This document shows positions 10,195 to 22,500 of a stretch of DNA of 64,000 nt, in pieces. Location: contig NC_069660.1 in assembly GCF_027244095.1 (NCBI RefSeq), positions 136,885,834-136,949,833 of the forward strand. The letters run 5' to 3'. The translations under genes and the position numbers were made by a program. Source of the stretch: Hemicordylus capensis (lineage: Eukaryota > Chordata > Lepidosauria > Squamata > Cordylidae). Within the stretch, counting starts at the first letter, position 1, and each line of letters starts with the position of its first letter. Below the pieces are notes generated by a model. That model worked only from the letters and a program-made list of their open reading frames with translations, had not been told where the DNA came from and did no database searches.

Positions 10195-12860
10195 ATTTAT
10201 TCATTCATTCATTCATTCATTTAACATATTTATACCCCTCCCCTCCAGTGCACTACTGCTCGAGCGGCTAACAACAATAAGATAGACACAGATACAATAA
10301 AAGTAATAAAATTAACTAAAAAAAAATTAGTGAGATTAAAAACCACAATTATTAGGTTCAAATTAAAACTAAAAATTATAAAAAGCTAAAGAAGCTAAAG
10401 AACCCACCAGATATTTAAAAAATTAGTGGAGCAATAATAAGCCTCCTTAAAAAGATGCGTTTTGAGATGTTTTTTTAAAAACACTGAGGGAGGGAGCATG
10501 GCGAAGCTCTTCAGGGAGGATGTTCCAAAGCCGAGGGGCCACAACTAAAAAGGCCCTGTCTCTAGTCCACGCCAACCTGATCTCTGTTAGTGGCATGAGC
10601 AGATGATGAGCGGAGGGCCCTTGCAGATTCATATGAGTGAATGCAGTCCAACATGTACCCCGGCCCCAAGCCATGTAGGGCTTTACAGGTCAATACTAGC
10701 ACCTTGAATCTAACCTGGAAGCGGACCAGTAGCCAATGAAGCTGACGCAAGATGAGTGTAATACTTGTGAAGCAACTTGCACCCACGAGCATCCTTGCGG
10801 CAGTGTTCTAAACCAGTTGAAGCTTCCGAACAGTCTTCAAGGGCAGCCCCATGTAGGGTGCATTATAGTAGTCCAATCTGAATGTTACCAATGCATGAGT
10901 GACTGAGATCAGGTCCGACTTCTCCAAGTAGGGTTGCAGCTGGTGTACCAGCCATATTTGGTAAAAGACACTTCTGCACACCGCCGCCACCTGCGCCTCC
11001 AAGGACAGTGTTGGGTCCAGAAGCACCCCCAAGCTGTGGACTTTGCCTTTCAGAGGGAGCGTGACCCCTTCCAAGACCAGATTTACCTCCTTACTCGGAT
11101 GGTCAGTTCTACCAACCCAGAGCACTTCCGTCTTATCTGGATTGAGTTTCAGCTTGTTTGCCCCCATCCAGTCCAAAACAGCTTCCAAACACCAGTTCAG
11201 AGCATCCACTGCCTCCCTGGTAGGCTAGTGCCTGAAACGTTACAGAGACCATTATGAAGGCCTCTGAAACGATTCGGCTCCAGGGACCATTTTGGCGCTT
11301 CGGCACTGGCGGGGGCAGTCCTTTAAGGGTGGGGGAGGGTACACTCACCCCTCCCACCGCATTTCCCCCGCCGGCGCGCCGTTATTTTTAAGCCCCTGGG
11401 GGCGGCAGCGTTCCTCCCTGCCGCCCCATTGTCGTCATTGGCCGGAAGTAGCGCGCATGCCCGTTGCGTGCGCACGCCTGTCCACCATGCACGTGCATGC
11501 AGGTGCACTTGCTACTTCCTGCCACTTCCGGCCAATGACGACAACAGGGAGGCAGGGAGGAACGCTGCCGCCCCAAGGGGCTTAAAAATAACGGAGCGCC
11601 AGCGGGGGAAACGCGGCGGGAGGGGTGAGTGCACCCTCCCCCGCCCTTAAAGGACTACCCCCGCCAGTGCCGAAGCAACTTCGTGCACAAGCCTGCTCCC
11701 TGGTGTCTGCTGACTTAAAAGATAGGTAGAGCTGGGTGTCATCAGAATATTGATGGTACCGCAGCCCACACCTACGGATGACCTCTCCCAGAAACTTCAG
11801 GTAAATGTTAAACAGCATGAGGGACAGAATAGATCCTTTTGGCACCCCATAGGCCAAAGGTCAAGTGGTGAAGCGGGCATCCCCCAGCACCACCTTCTGA
11901 GTACGACCTCCTAGGTAGGAACAGAGCCACCGTATAACCGTGCCCCCAAGTCCCAACCCAGAGAGACGTCCCAGAAGGATACCATGGTCGATGGTATCGA
12001 AAGCAGCTGAGTGGTCCAGGAGGATCAACAGAGTCGCACTCCCTCTGTCTATCTCCCAGCGTAGGTCATCCACCAGGGCGACTAAGGCAGTTTCAGTCCC
12101 ATATCCAGGTCGGAAGCCAGACTGCAAAGGATCTAAGTAATCAGGTTCATCCAGAACTGTCTGGAGCTGAGACACCACAACGCTCTCCAACACCTTGCCC
12201 AAGAAGGGGAGATTTGAAACTGGTTGAAAGTTATTTAAGTCATCTGGGTCCAATGAGGGCCTTTTAAGGAGGGGCATAACGACTGCCTCCTTCAGGCAAG
12301 GGGGGACCACCCCCTGCTCCAAAGAGGCATTCACCACCCCCACCACCCACGTACCCAGTCCCTCCCTACAAGCCTTCAACAACCATGAAGGGCAAGGGTA
12401 GAGGACACACGTGGTAGGCCTCAACCTTCCAAGCAGCCTGTCCACCTCCTCAGGCAACACAGTCTGAAAACCATTCAATATAACAAGACCAGACGGTGTG
12501 TCAGCAACATTTAGTTCTGGCGCCGCAAAAATCTTGGCATCCAAGTCAGAACAGATATGAGCGATTCTATCTGCAAAATGTAAAGCAAAGTGGTCACAGT
12601 GGGCTGCCGAGTGTTCTGTTTGATGGTCTTTGGGGTCCTCACCTAGGAGGCCCCGAACCACTCGATAAAGCTCCACTGGACGACACTGAGCCAACACAAT
12701 GGTGGTGGAAAAGTAGGATTTCTTCGCTGCCATCACCACCATAGAGTAGGCCCTAATATGGGCTCTAGCCTGTGTTCGGTCACATTCATTCCAAGTTTTC
12801 CTCCAACGACGCTCAAGCCGTCTACCAGCCTGCTTCATTGCCAGCAACTCACCTGTATCA
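10195..12860 (-). mobile_element. L2-clade LINE, RT region to 3' end (copy B)
   Basis: The frame 11861-12847 (minus) carries reverse transcriptase: PLLKRPSLDPDDLNNFQPVS, ESVVVSQLQTVLDE, LQSGFRPGYGTETALVALVD, LDHSAAFDTIDHGILLGRLS (domain A). Farther on, GVPKGSILSLMLFNIYLKFL and YSDDTQLYLSF (YADD box altered to YSDD) lie in another frame at 11582-11857, then MDALNWCLEAVLDWMGANKL at 10808-11209. The 3' end is an (ATTC)n tract at 10199-10225. It is frameshifted and split by a MITE at 11221, so inactive. The AFDTIDH wording is typical of the L2 clade. Confidence 0.85.
11221..11695. mobile_element. GC-rich palindromic hAT MITE nested in L2
   Basis: Exact TSD CTCCCTGG (11213-11220 and 11696-11703). 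Termini TAGGCTAGTGC and GCACAAGCCTG are inverted. Large arms: CGGCAGCGTTCCTCCCTGCC near 11403 is answered by AGGGAGGAACGCTGCCGCCC near 11555. It contains GGGTGAGTGCACC, a motif shared by the family. Removing it rejoins the L2 sequence. Confidence 0.9.
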
Positions 12861-12958
12861 GGGAGTCGCTTGGGCTTAGCAGGTCGGGAGAGGGCGCCTA
12901 GGCATGCCCGTGTTATCCATCATCCAGCCCATCATCGAACCAGCAGAACTGCCCCCAC

Positions 12959-13172
12959 CTTCGACATGCACACGTGCACCGGGCACTTCTGGTCCGCAAT
13001 GCACTGGGGTGTCAAGGAGGTACGCTGCCGCCCCACGAGACCGATTTTGCACACAGCACCAGTGGGGAAAACGCAGCGGGGTGGTGGTGTAAGAGCATCC
13101 TCCCCAGTCCTTAAATCCATCCCCCCCCACACACCTTCAAACTGACAGTTGCTGGTTCAATGCACATCCCTA
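12959..13172. mobile_element. Right half of a palindromic hAT MITE
   Basis: Contains the family arm (GAGGTACGCTGCCGCCCCA, GGGGAAAACGCAGCGGGG) and the right terminus CAATGCACATCCCTA. A possible left end, TAGGCATGCCCG, occurs at 12899, but no matching 8-base duplication was found, so the left boundary is uncertain. Confidence 0.65.
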
Positions 13173-13288
13173 TTGTCCAGTTAACTGTCCAGTCAAGGTG
13201 GAATCATCAGGCAGGGCTCCAAAATGTACAGGTTACAGTAGGTACTTTGTGTCCATCTATTTAAAAATGTATCAAAGATGGCATTAAT

Positions 13289-14088
13289 TAGGGGTGTGTG
13301 AGCAGGCTCGATCCAAACCATAGTTTGAATCTAACCAGCCCAGTTCGGCCAGTCCGAGTTAGAACCAGACTGGTTCTAAGAATCGGTTCGTGGGCCAGTT
13401 CAGGTATGCTTGTACAGGGGAATCCTTGAAGGTTTCCCTTTACAAGTAAATGGGGTATCCATAATCCTCCCTAAATGCGCCAGGGTGGTGGTGGTGAGAG
13501 AAAGGGGTGTCCGTACCTTTAGGGGAGGCCACGACATAGGCGGCATGGAGGCAATGGAGACATTGGAGGTCATAGGGTAGCGGCGGAGGTTCTACCAAGC
13601 CCCCCAGGCCAGCTGCAGCCCAGTTTGGGTCTCCATGCATACATGGAAGTCATTTGCATCACCATGTGATTTACGTCACCAGACAAATTGTGTGGTGATG
13701 CAAAAGGAACGACCCATAGTTGGCCCAGGCTGTCATTCAGGAGGCAGGCAAGGTGCTTGAAGAAGCCCCTGCTATCTACACTGCCGCCCCCTGCCCAGCA
13801 CCAATGTCTGCGCCACCTATGCCACTGCCTCAGCTAAAGGTACAGAGGCCCCTTTCTCTCACCACCACCCCGGCGGGCTTTAGGGAAGATTAGGGGATGC
13901 CCCCTTTACTTGTAAAAGAGGAATCCTCAAGGATCCCTTTAAAAGTGTACTTGAACCAACCTGCAAACTGGTCCAGTCTGATGTTCGAACCGGAACCGAT
14001 TTGGCTGAACCCAGAACCAGACTGGGTCAGTTTGAATCCAATCCGGATTCAAACCGCACTGGCCAAACCAGTTCTGTGCACATCCCTG
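13289..14088. mobile_element. 800-base foldback hAT element with 8-base TSD
   Basis: Flanked by the exact duplication GCATTAAT (13281-13288 and 14089-14096). Termini TAGGGGTGTGTG and GTGCACATCCCTG are inverted. The arms pair over hundreds of bases: GGTGGTGGTGAGAGAAAGGGG near 13485 with CCTTTCTCTCACCACCACCCC near 13850. A central loop separates them. No transposase frame is seen, so it is non-autonomous. Confidence 0.88.
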
Positions 14089-14096
14089 GCATTAAT

Positions 14097-14670
14097 CACA
14101 TGGTTCCTAGGCTATCTCCAGCTTGTAGCAGCTCCAGACAGAACATACAGCCGAGACCAGGAGAAAATGAGCACACATACAGAGCACCTCTTTCAGCCCA
14201 CCTGCTCTTATAACTTACCCTTCACCACTGGGCAGAGAGTGTCCTTTCCACTTACCCCTGATCTTTAACCAATCATTATCTTTCAGGAGGAGTCTGCCAG
14301 AGGGAATGGCTTTTAGATCTAGGACAGGCTTTCCCATTTTCCATGCTAACAGACAGCAGGAATTATTGATTCCTATTAGTACTTATAATAATTATAATTA
14401 TATTATGAGTAATATATTATTATTACTTCTGTGTCAGCCTGACCAGGAAATGAAAAATCCCTTTAGAGCAAGTAAAAGACACGTAAGGAGAGACAGATGC
14501 TTAAAAGCACAAAAATAGCAAGTCTAGTAGAGATGAGGTGGGGATTTTCCCCACAGCTGAGCTTCACTCTTCAGTCATGGGCACAATCCTTGAACTTTCT
14601 CTAATCCTTGCTCTAAGCTGGAAAGAAAGGACTAAAAGAATTAGAAACAAGAAGTTGTGGTAAGAACTAA
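14097..14670. other. Intergenic, nothing recognised
   Basis: Mixed sequence with an AT-rich TATAATAATTATAATTATATTA run at about 14380-14425. No coding exon or repeat structure is supported. Confidence 0.4.
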
Positions 14671-14671
14671 T

Positions 14672-15123
14672 CTGCCTACTTTCTTTTCACGATAATCTTA
14701 AATTGGTAATCACTATCTTCACAAGTTAGCCCACTTTTGCCTCAAACGTTTACGCATCCACAATCTTGAACTGGGGTGGATGACAGCATCACAAACTATG
14801 CCACTGAGATGTCCCTACACCACTGAGATGCCCCTATGTGTTCCTACAACTGTACCAAATTTGGTCCAAATCAGTTAGGCAGTTCACAGGTCAGCCCGCT
14901 TGCAGCTCAAATGGTCATGGATCCACCATCTTGGGGTGGATGACATCATCACCAAGTACACAGCTGGAATGTCCCTAAGTGTCACTACAACTGTAATAAA
15001 TTTGGTCCCTAGGGGTCCAGGCACTGTGAAGTTGATGGGGGGACGGGGACGGGGACAGGCACAGACACACAAAGAGCTGGCCTGGTTGAGCTCATAAGCT
15101 TACTTTGCTTAAGGAAAGTAGGC
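14672..15123. repeat. Unclassified repeat with two internal units
   Basis: Ends are short inverted repeats: GCCTACTTTCTTTTC near 14681 and AAGGAAAGTAGGCTA near 15109. Two related units lie inside, each with CATCCACAATCTTG/GATCCACCATCTTG, GGGGTGGATGACA(G/T)CATCAC and ACAACTGTA.(C/T)AAATTTGGTCC. No protein-coding signal or target duplication was found. Confidence 0.5.
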
Positions 15124-15640
15124 TAAAAATTGTGAGGGAGTGGGTCTATCAGTAGACAGACCGAACCTTCATATTCAGACTAGAGGCAGTATACATCTGA
15201 ATGCTGGGAACAAACTACAGGACAGTCATAAGCGTCATCAGTCCTGCCTGTAAAAATCAGCAGCATCTGGCTTCCCAACCCTTCCCCAATTTATCTTTCA
15301 AAAATTAATTTCCCCCTACATTCCCCTACTTGTCTCAGTATGAGGAGGCTAGCGATAGACTTTATCACGCGATTTATTGTGCCATAAACTTCTGTGGATT
15401 GTTAATTATTCAACTGATGACATTCCACCATTACCCCAAAGAACTCGGGATAGCATACATAGTTGTTCAATCTCATTTGACTGTCTCAAGAACTGAATGC
15501 AGCCACTTGGACTCAGACAGGATTGACCCCAGGTTGCTCCGTGAGCTTAATGACTGCGTGGGATTGGAACAGGAGCCACCCGCACACACCGCGATGGCCC
15601 AGGAGTCTATGCCACATGGCATCCATTAATCTTGGTTAAG
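15124..15640. other. Intergenic just upstream of the PRPF38B CpG island
   Basis: No repeat ends or exon signals are supported. The 15330-15629 open stretch has no recognisable domain. Confidence 0.4.
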
Positions 15641-15644
15641 GTGC

Positions 15645-16560
15645 AACGGGATCGCGTCTTTCGAGACAGGAAATGAGGCGCTTTTGGAAAGGGCAAAGCG
15701 AAGGCTGCCGCCTGGGCGGTATTTCCTTTTCCTAAGGAGCAGGTTCCCTTCCTCCGCTGCTTGATAACAAAAGCGTCCCGCGCGGGCCAAGGGGCGTCCC
15801 CCTCGATCGGCGGCGTGTGCGCGGGGGGCCCGCTGGGCATGGAGGAACGGGCTCTCTCCTTCTCCTCAGCTCGCCCACGGGCATCCTCCTCCAGCCTCGC
15901 CTCCGCAAAGGGGGCGGCTCTCCCTCCGGACCTTTAGCCTCGGCGACGCGCAGCGCAGCCTCCACCGAAGGCCCCGCACGCTGCGATTGGTGGCCTCAGT
16001 GGCGGAAGGCCTTTCCGTCATTTCCGTGCAGGCCGCCATCTTGTCGGCGGTTGGCGGAGCTCGGCTGGGCGCAACCTGGAGCGCCTCTCCCCGCCTTGTT
16101 CCCGGCCTGCTGCTTGCCCGCTCCTTCGGCGCAAGCGAACCAGTCTCCGCCGCCATGGCCAACAACTGCCCCGTCGTGGGCGCCGGGAACTGCCACCACC
16201 ACCAGCAGCCGCCGCCACAACAGCAGTCGCCGCAGCAGCAGCACCACCCCGGGGCTCAGCCGCAGGCGCCGCAGGCCGGAGCCGTCCTGTCGCCCCCGCT
16301 GCCGCTGAGCGCGGGTCCCAAGCCGGCGGCCTCGGGCAAGCAGGGCAATGTCCTGCCCCTCTGGGGGAACGAGAAGACCATGAACCTGAACCCCATGATC
16401 CTCACCAACATCCTCTCCTCCCCGTACTTCAAGGTGCAACTCTACGAGCTCAAGACCTACCACGAGGTGGTCGACGAGATCTACTTCAAGGTGGGCAGGC
16501 GGCGAGGGAGCGGGTTGGGGGGAGGAATAAGAAGCGGCCCGCGGGGCTTTGCCTCTCGGT
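15645..16560 (+). promoter_or_regulatory. CpG-island promoter of PRPF38B
   Basis: Dense CpG from about 15645 through exon 1 into the start of intron 1 (GGGGCGTCCCCCTCGATCGG, GGCGACGCGCAGCGCAGCC). No TATA box is visible close to the start codon, as expected of a housekeeping CpG-island promoter. Transcription probably starts between about 15950 and 16130; this is inference. Confidence 0.75.
16155..16490 (+). CDS. PRPF38B: PRPF38B coding exon 1
   Basis: 112 codons, ending ...DEIYFK at donor AAG|GTGGGC, phase 0. The N-terminal third is rich in His, Gln, Pro and Ala, encoded by CAG/CAC/CCG runs. It differs from mammals in this leader, while everything after GKQGNVLPLW is strongly conserved. Confidence 0.95.
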
Positions 16561-19500
16561 AGGACAGGATGAAATCCCGGGGACTCGTGGCCCACCCGCC
16601 TTAATTTCTCCCACCCTCACCCCACGTCCAATCGGGGTCATATCCGGCCTGTGGGCCGACGGCACGGGCCGACTCTCCCCTTCCAATATAGAAGCCTGGG
16701 GAAGTAGGTGCTACACCAGCACATCCAGAGACACATACCTCTTAAACGTAAAATACTCCGCTCTTCTTTCGATCGCGAAACCCACAGGCCCTACTAGGCC
16801 TTAACTGAATTTCTCTCCATGCTGGCCAGCGAGACCGGTGTGGTGGTACGAAGTGGCTGCTTTTCTATGCGAGGGATCTTAAAAGTTTTACGCTTGACTC
16901 CAAACCCAATTTCATTGTGTGAGAACTTTTCCGTTCTCGTCTATTTGCCGGGCTTAGCAGGTGGGGTCCACGAGGCACATTTTATGACACGTGTTTCACT
17001 GGGAAGACTGTCCAGCTGAGTTGATCAAAAACCATATGGAATAATTTTTCAGAAGGATGCACACCTACTTGATATTTCGTTGTGTAATTATACAAGATAA
17101 ATACATTAATTACCAGTATGACACCTATACATCACACTTCTTATAACTACGCAATGGAACAGGCTTGTGCTTATCTTTATTACTGCTCATGGTTTAAACA
17201 TTCAGACTTTCAAGATAATTCTATCTCAGTTAAAACAGAGGTGCAAATATCCTGATCCTGTGAGTTGAGGCATTGTAGTTTGGCACATGTGACTGGCCTT
17301 TGATCATTTTTAGGATGGCCAACTGGCATGCCCTCTGTTATGAAGCAAATTGAAATTCTGCAACCTAGGAGATGATCGAGAGCCCGTTACAGGGTTGTTG
17401 TGAGGATAAGAACAACCATGTACACTGCTCTGGGCTCCTTCAAAGAAGAGCAGGATATAAATGTTTTTTAAAAATTAAAAATATATTCTAACCAGTTCTG
17501 ACTTTGAACACTTCAAAGTAATTTTCTTTATACTAGCCTGCCCGCACAGAGCATCTGTGCGCTATCTGGGGCTGGCTGTTCCCCCCCTCCCTCCTGCCCC
17601 ACTCTCTTGCCCCCTCCCTCCTGCCCCACTCTCCACTCTCTCTTTCCCACTCACCCCCTTTGTAGTCTCTCTGCTGCTTCCCCGCCGCTTTCTTGTCTCA
17701 CCAGCCTGGCATGCTGCCTCCTGCCCCCAGCGGCCAGGCCGGGCTTCGCCACCACTGCCGCCGCTGCCTCCCCTTTGCCTGGTACTGCCAGGACGGCCGT
17801 CCCGCCACCACCTCCCACGGGCAGGCTGGGATTTGCCACTTCCGCCGCCCCCTTACCAGGGACGGCTGCCCTGCTGCTGCCTCCTGTGGACAGGTCAGGC
17901 TTTGCTGCTGCAGCTGCCGCCACCACCTCCCCCCACTTACCTGGGACGGCCTGGCCTGGCCAGGTTGTCCCGGCAGCCGCCATTTTTTCTTTGCCCCAAC
18001 TCTCGCCCAATGCGGAACACTCAGGAGAGTTCCGCCACCAAATCCAGGAGGACACACACTGGCTAAGAGAATTAATATAATAGGTTAGAACAATTGGGTA
18101 TGAGCCTGAAGAATGGAACTAACATATTGGCTTTTATCCAAAGAGCTTCTTCCATTCACAAAAGAAGGGGCAGTTTTTTTCCTTTTTCTCCTTCTCCATT
18201 CAGCATCCCCATCTGCTCTTGAGAGCCTCCACCCAATTCTCAGAGGGAAGGTGAAATAGGCAAAAATTGCACCCTAGTGTAAAGGAAACTTCTGCAAATT
18301 GATGAAGTTTTTAGAAAAGAACACACTGAAGATGGCTTACCAGTTGGATATGTTGAACTCACCTCTAATCTTACAAAGCCTTGACTCCATTTTCAAATAG
18401 CATTGGTGTGGAATCCAAGTGAATTCATTTTCATTACTTGAAAATAAGTTTTACCTTATTTCTTCAACCATCAAATACCATTTCAGTTCATTTGTTAGCT
18501 TTTTCCACCTGCTGATTGCTCAGTGGTCAAGATGTGTCATTATTTTTACAGCTGATTAAAACAAACATGTTAGTATGATCCATTTTTGGCTGGCAATTGT
18601 TTTTAACTTTAAGGCTTGCATGGTATAATTTGAAGTTGATCCACTTCCCCAAATGCTGCCTTAACCTGATTGTTTTCTTCAGATAAGGTATGTTAAGTTC
18701 CTGCTTTGATTAAAACATGATTTGGAGAAGTCCATCAAATAACTTATTTTTGTGAGGAAAAAATGTTTTTATTCATGCATGTAGAAAATATGCCTTTTGA
18801 CTTTTACAGCAAGCCTCAACAAATATTCTTCAGCTCTAGGGACCAGCCCAAAAATTTAGAAGCCAGGCTGCTTTCTGGTCCATGGAGGGTGGAGGACTCA
18901 CCCCAAGTAATGCTCTCTCTGCTTTGCATGCTCACTCCTCCCTCACGTTATGGATGGATGCAACCAGGAGGAGGGAGCAGGCAAGCGAGTAGGGATGTGC
19001 ATCGAACCGGTGGGGGCCGGTTCAAAGGTGGAGGAGATAACTTTAAGGGTGAGGGAGGGTGCACTTACCCCCACCATGTTTCCCCTGCTGGTGCTCACTT
19101 AAAAACTGGTCTGGTGGGCCGCTCTGTCCTCTCCTCAGACCAGAAGTAGCATGTGCGTGCTTGCGCACGCACATGCTGCTTCCGGTCCAAGGAGAGGACG
19201 GGGCAGCAGGGAGGTATGGTGTCGCCCTGCTGAACCGGTTTTTAAGTGAGCGCCAGCGAGGGAAACCCGGGTGTGTGTGTGTGGTAAGTGCACCCTCCTC
19301 CGCCCTTAAAGTTACACACACACACACACACGTTCGAACTGCCCAGCATTTGAACCTGTTCGGAGGCCCATAAAAGGGCCTCCGAACAGGTTTGTGCACA
19401 TCCCTAAAAGTGAAAGATTGCTCCCTCCTTTTTCCGGTTGCAGGAGGACAGGGGGCAACCTGCCCTGCTTTGCTTGCTCCCTTATCCTCCTGGTTGGATG

Positions 19501-22500
19501 TGTCCATCATGTGGCTCAGGTACCACACTTAAGTTTCCTGATACCATAGCCAGCTGGTGCCTGGAACTGTCAAAGCCTACTTTAGAAGATTTATGTGTGA
19601 TGTGCAGTGCAATCATGTTTTCTTAGAAGAAAGTGTCACTGATTACATTAGGACTTATTCCCATGTAAATATGTATGGAATTGTAGAGTTGTTTGGTTCA
19701 AGCATACAGCAAACCATGGTTTGGCCATCTTGTCTCCAGGCCTGATTTCCCCCTCCTCGTGCTCTCTCATTTGCTCCCTGACTTCCTGGTTTGATCAAAA
19801 CCATGGTTTCCAGCTTTAATATGCAAACCAACTATGATGTGTTCAAATTATTGTTTGTGAGTTTGGATACTCTGTGCCCCTGACTTCTCAGTTTAGTTTG
19901 GAAAAGAATTGGAGTGCACAAGGGGAAGAGGGAACCCACAAGCCTGCAGCACATTCCCAGTCTTTCAAATCCTGTTTTGGAAGATCAGGAATCTGAACCT
20001 CCTCTTAGTCTTTTTGCTTAAGTGACAAAACCTATAAAAAGACAGCTAAGCATATGGGATGTGTTTTATCTTTGAAATGCATCTGTAAACCATTCATTGA
20101 AAATTCCAGCAAATAATTTGAGAAGGAAAGCAATACACCTTACCTGCAGTGTTCCCTCTAACAGGGATTCCCAGATGTTGTTGACTACAACTCCCAGAAT
20201 CCCCGGGCAAAGGGAACTGCAGTGGGGATGCTGGCAGTTGTAGTGAACAACATCTGGGAATCCCTGTTAGAGGGCACAGCGCTCACCTGCCATGATTATT
20301 TAGCCGACTGGGATTCATCCGCAGTACTTGGGGCTTTGACTATTTGCCATTCCACCATGAGCTGTCACAAACACCAAAGTCTTACTTGGAGCTTCAGGAA
20401 AGCTCCTCACAAGCCAGTATCTGCTCCTTCATTAAGATTTTTTATTTCAATTGAACAGGGGAGCTGCATTAAATCAAAATCTTCCATTTTGTAACTTGGA
20501 CATCTCCTAAAAAAGAGTTACTGGTGGTTGCTTATAATAATTAAGCAACTAAATGGAGCCTTTCTCAAAGAGAAATAACATTTTTTGTTCGTGAATTCCA
20601 CATGCGTTTTGCATTGTATTTCTCTGTCTGGTTAAAACAAGGGCAGCAATTGTATGCATTCTGAGACACAAACAAGAACACTACCAAGCAAGATGGTTGA
20701 CTTGAAGAATAAAGATGCCCCTTCTCACACTACATTGTGCTGTCAAGTCGGTGTCAACTCCTAGTGATCACATTGGATGTGATTTTCTTGGTACAATACA
20801 GGAGTGCTTTACTAGTGCTTCCTCCCGCACAGTATGAGATGATGCCTTTCAGCACCTCCCTATATCGCTGCTGCCCAATATAGGTGACTACAAATGTATT
20901 TACTAGGCACAGTCTGGGAAGCACACCGGCGGGGATTTGAACTAGCAGCCTCCTTCACTCTAGGCAAGCTGCTTCCCCACTGTGCCGCCCCAGCTGACAC
21001 TAAAATCAGCAACCCTCCCCCAGCAATTGATACTTCAGGACATTCTGCTTCTGACCCTTGAGGCAGCAGTTAGCTATCCTCCATGAATTTGTCTAGTCTC
21101 CTTTAAAGCAGGCCTTGACAAATTTTCTTTGACTCTAGGGGCAAGCCCAAGAGTTTGGGAGCGAAACAATGGACACTTGACAAAATTACTGGACTTAATG
21201 ACAGATACTGTGGAGGGTAAATGGGATTCTCTTTAACCCCGTTACAGGTAACATACTTAGAACAGAATCAGGGTTGCCAGGGGCAAATAAAAGTTTTATT
21301 AAATAACTCTACCTTTGAATATCCTAGTGTGCGTGCTGTGGATAAATTTCTAGGTGTTATGACTCCCTGGTGCCTGGGATTCGTCAAACTCTGTTTTAAG
21401 GCCGTATAAACCAGTGCCCATCACATCTTGTGGCAGTAAATTCTGTAAGTTAGTAGATTCCCTGTTTTGTCATCAATGCCCTTGATTAAGATTACAGTAC
21501 CATTTTTCATTTCCATGGGTAGCACAACTGCTTTTTAAATTAAAATGTACATTGTATGACGCTGCTTCATTCAGATGAATATAGTTCTTCATTCAAATAG
21601 ATTCAGAAGAAGCAACTAAATTGAAACCTAAATGCTGGGTTTGCTTACTTGCTTTTCTGTTTGCAGGTTACACATGTTGAGCCTTGGGAGAAAGGGAGCA
21701 GAAAAACAGCAGGCCAGACAGGGATGTGCGGAGGGGTAAGTAGAAGTACGTGCCTTCTGAATTTTTGGAGTTCTATATAAACATTTGCCAAGTGCAACAG
21801 TGAACATGTGAAACATCTGAGGTTTAGTCCATTTATCAGACCACTAACACCTTAGCTGATTAATGGGTGCGGGCATATTTTTATTATAGTGGGAAGAGGG
21901 AGGTGATTGATAATATTTATTACATTACTTTTATTAAATGCTTAAGAAAATATTGAAGATAATCTTTTTAATATTGAATGGGAGCTTTTATTTATTAAAT
22001 TGTAAGTTCTTATACCTCAAAAAGGCACAGTAATAAACAGGCTGTTAAAGTGTATATGATTTAGGGATGTGCACAGAAAATCTTCGGCACGGTGGGGGTA
22101 CAGCTTTAAGGGCGGGGAGAGTGTACTCACACCCCCACTGCGTTTCCCCCGCCAGCTCTCCAAATTTAAAGCCCCTCGGGGCGGCAGCGTTCCTCCCTGC
22201 CGCCCCGTTCCCCCCATTGGCCGGAAGTCGCGAGCACGCATGCGCCACTTCTGGCCTACGGGGGGAACGGGGCGGCAGGGAGGAACGCTGCCGCCCCGAG
22301 GGGCTTTAAATTTGGAGAGCGCCAGCGGGGGAAACGCGGGGGGGGGTGAGTACACTCTCCCCCGCCCTTAAAGCTCTACCCCCGCCGGCGCCGAAACAGC
22401 CCCTACACCCGAAACGTTTCGGAGGCCTTTACAATGGCCTCCGAAACGTTTCGGGCACAAGCCTAATATGATTAATGAATAATAATCAGTAGACAGCCCT

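Noticed and set aside
11292-11650. Apparent small proteins in several frames
   Set aside because: They lie wholly in the GC-rich arms of a palindromic hAT MITE, and the similar peptides arise from its two arms.
15996-16595. 199-residue minus-strand frame over PRPF38B exon 1
   Set aside because: Antisense of a CpG-rich conserved exon. The plus strand matches PRPF38B precisely.
17557-18088. Several overlapping Pro/Ala-rich frames on both strands
   Set aside because: They come from a CC-rich composition block in an intron. No domain, no consistent splice sites and no agreement between frames.
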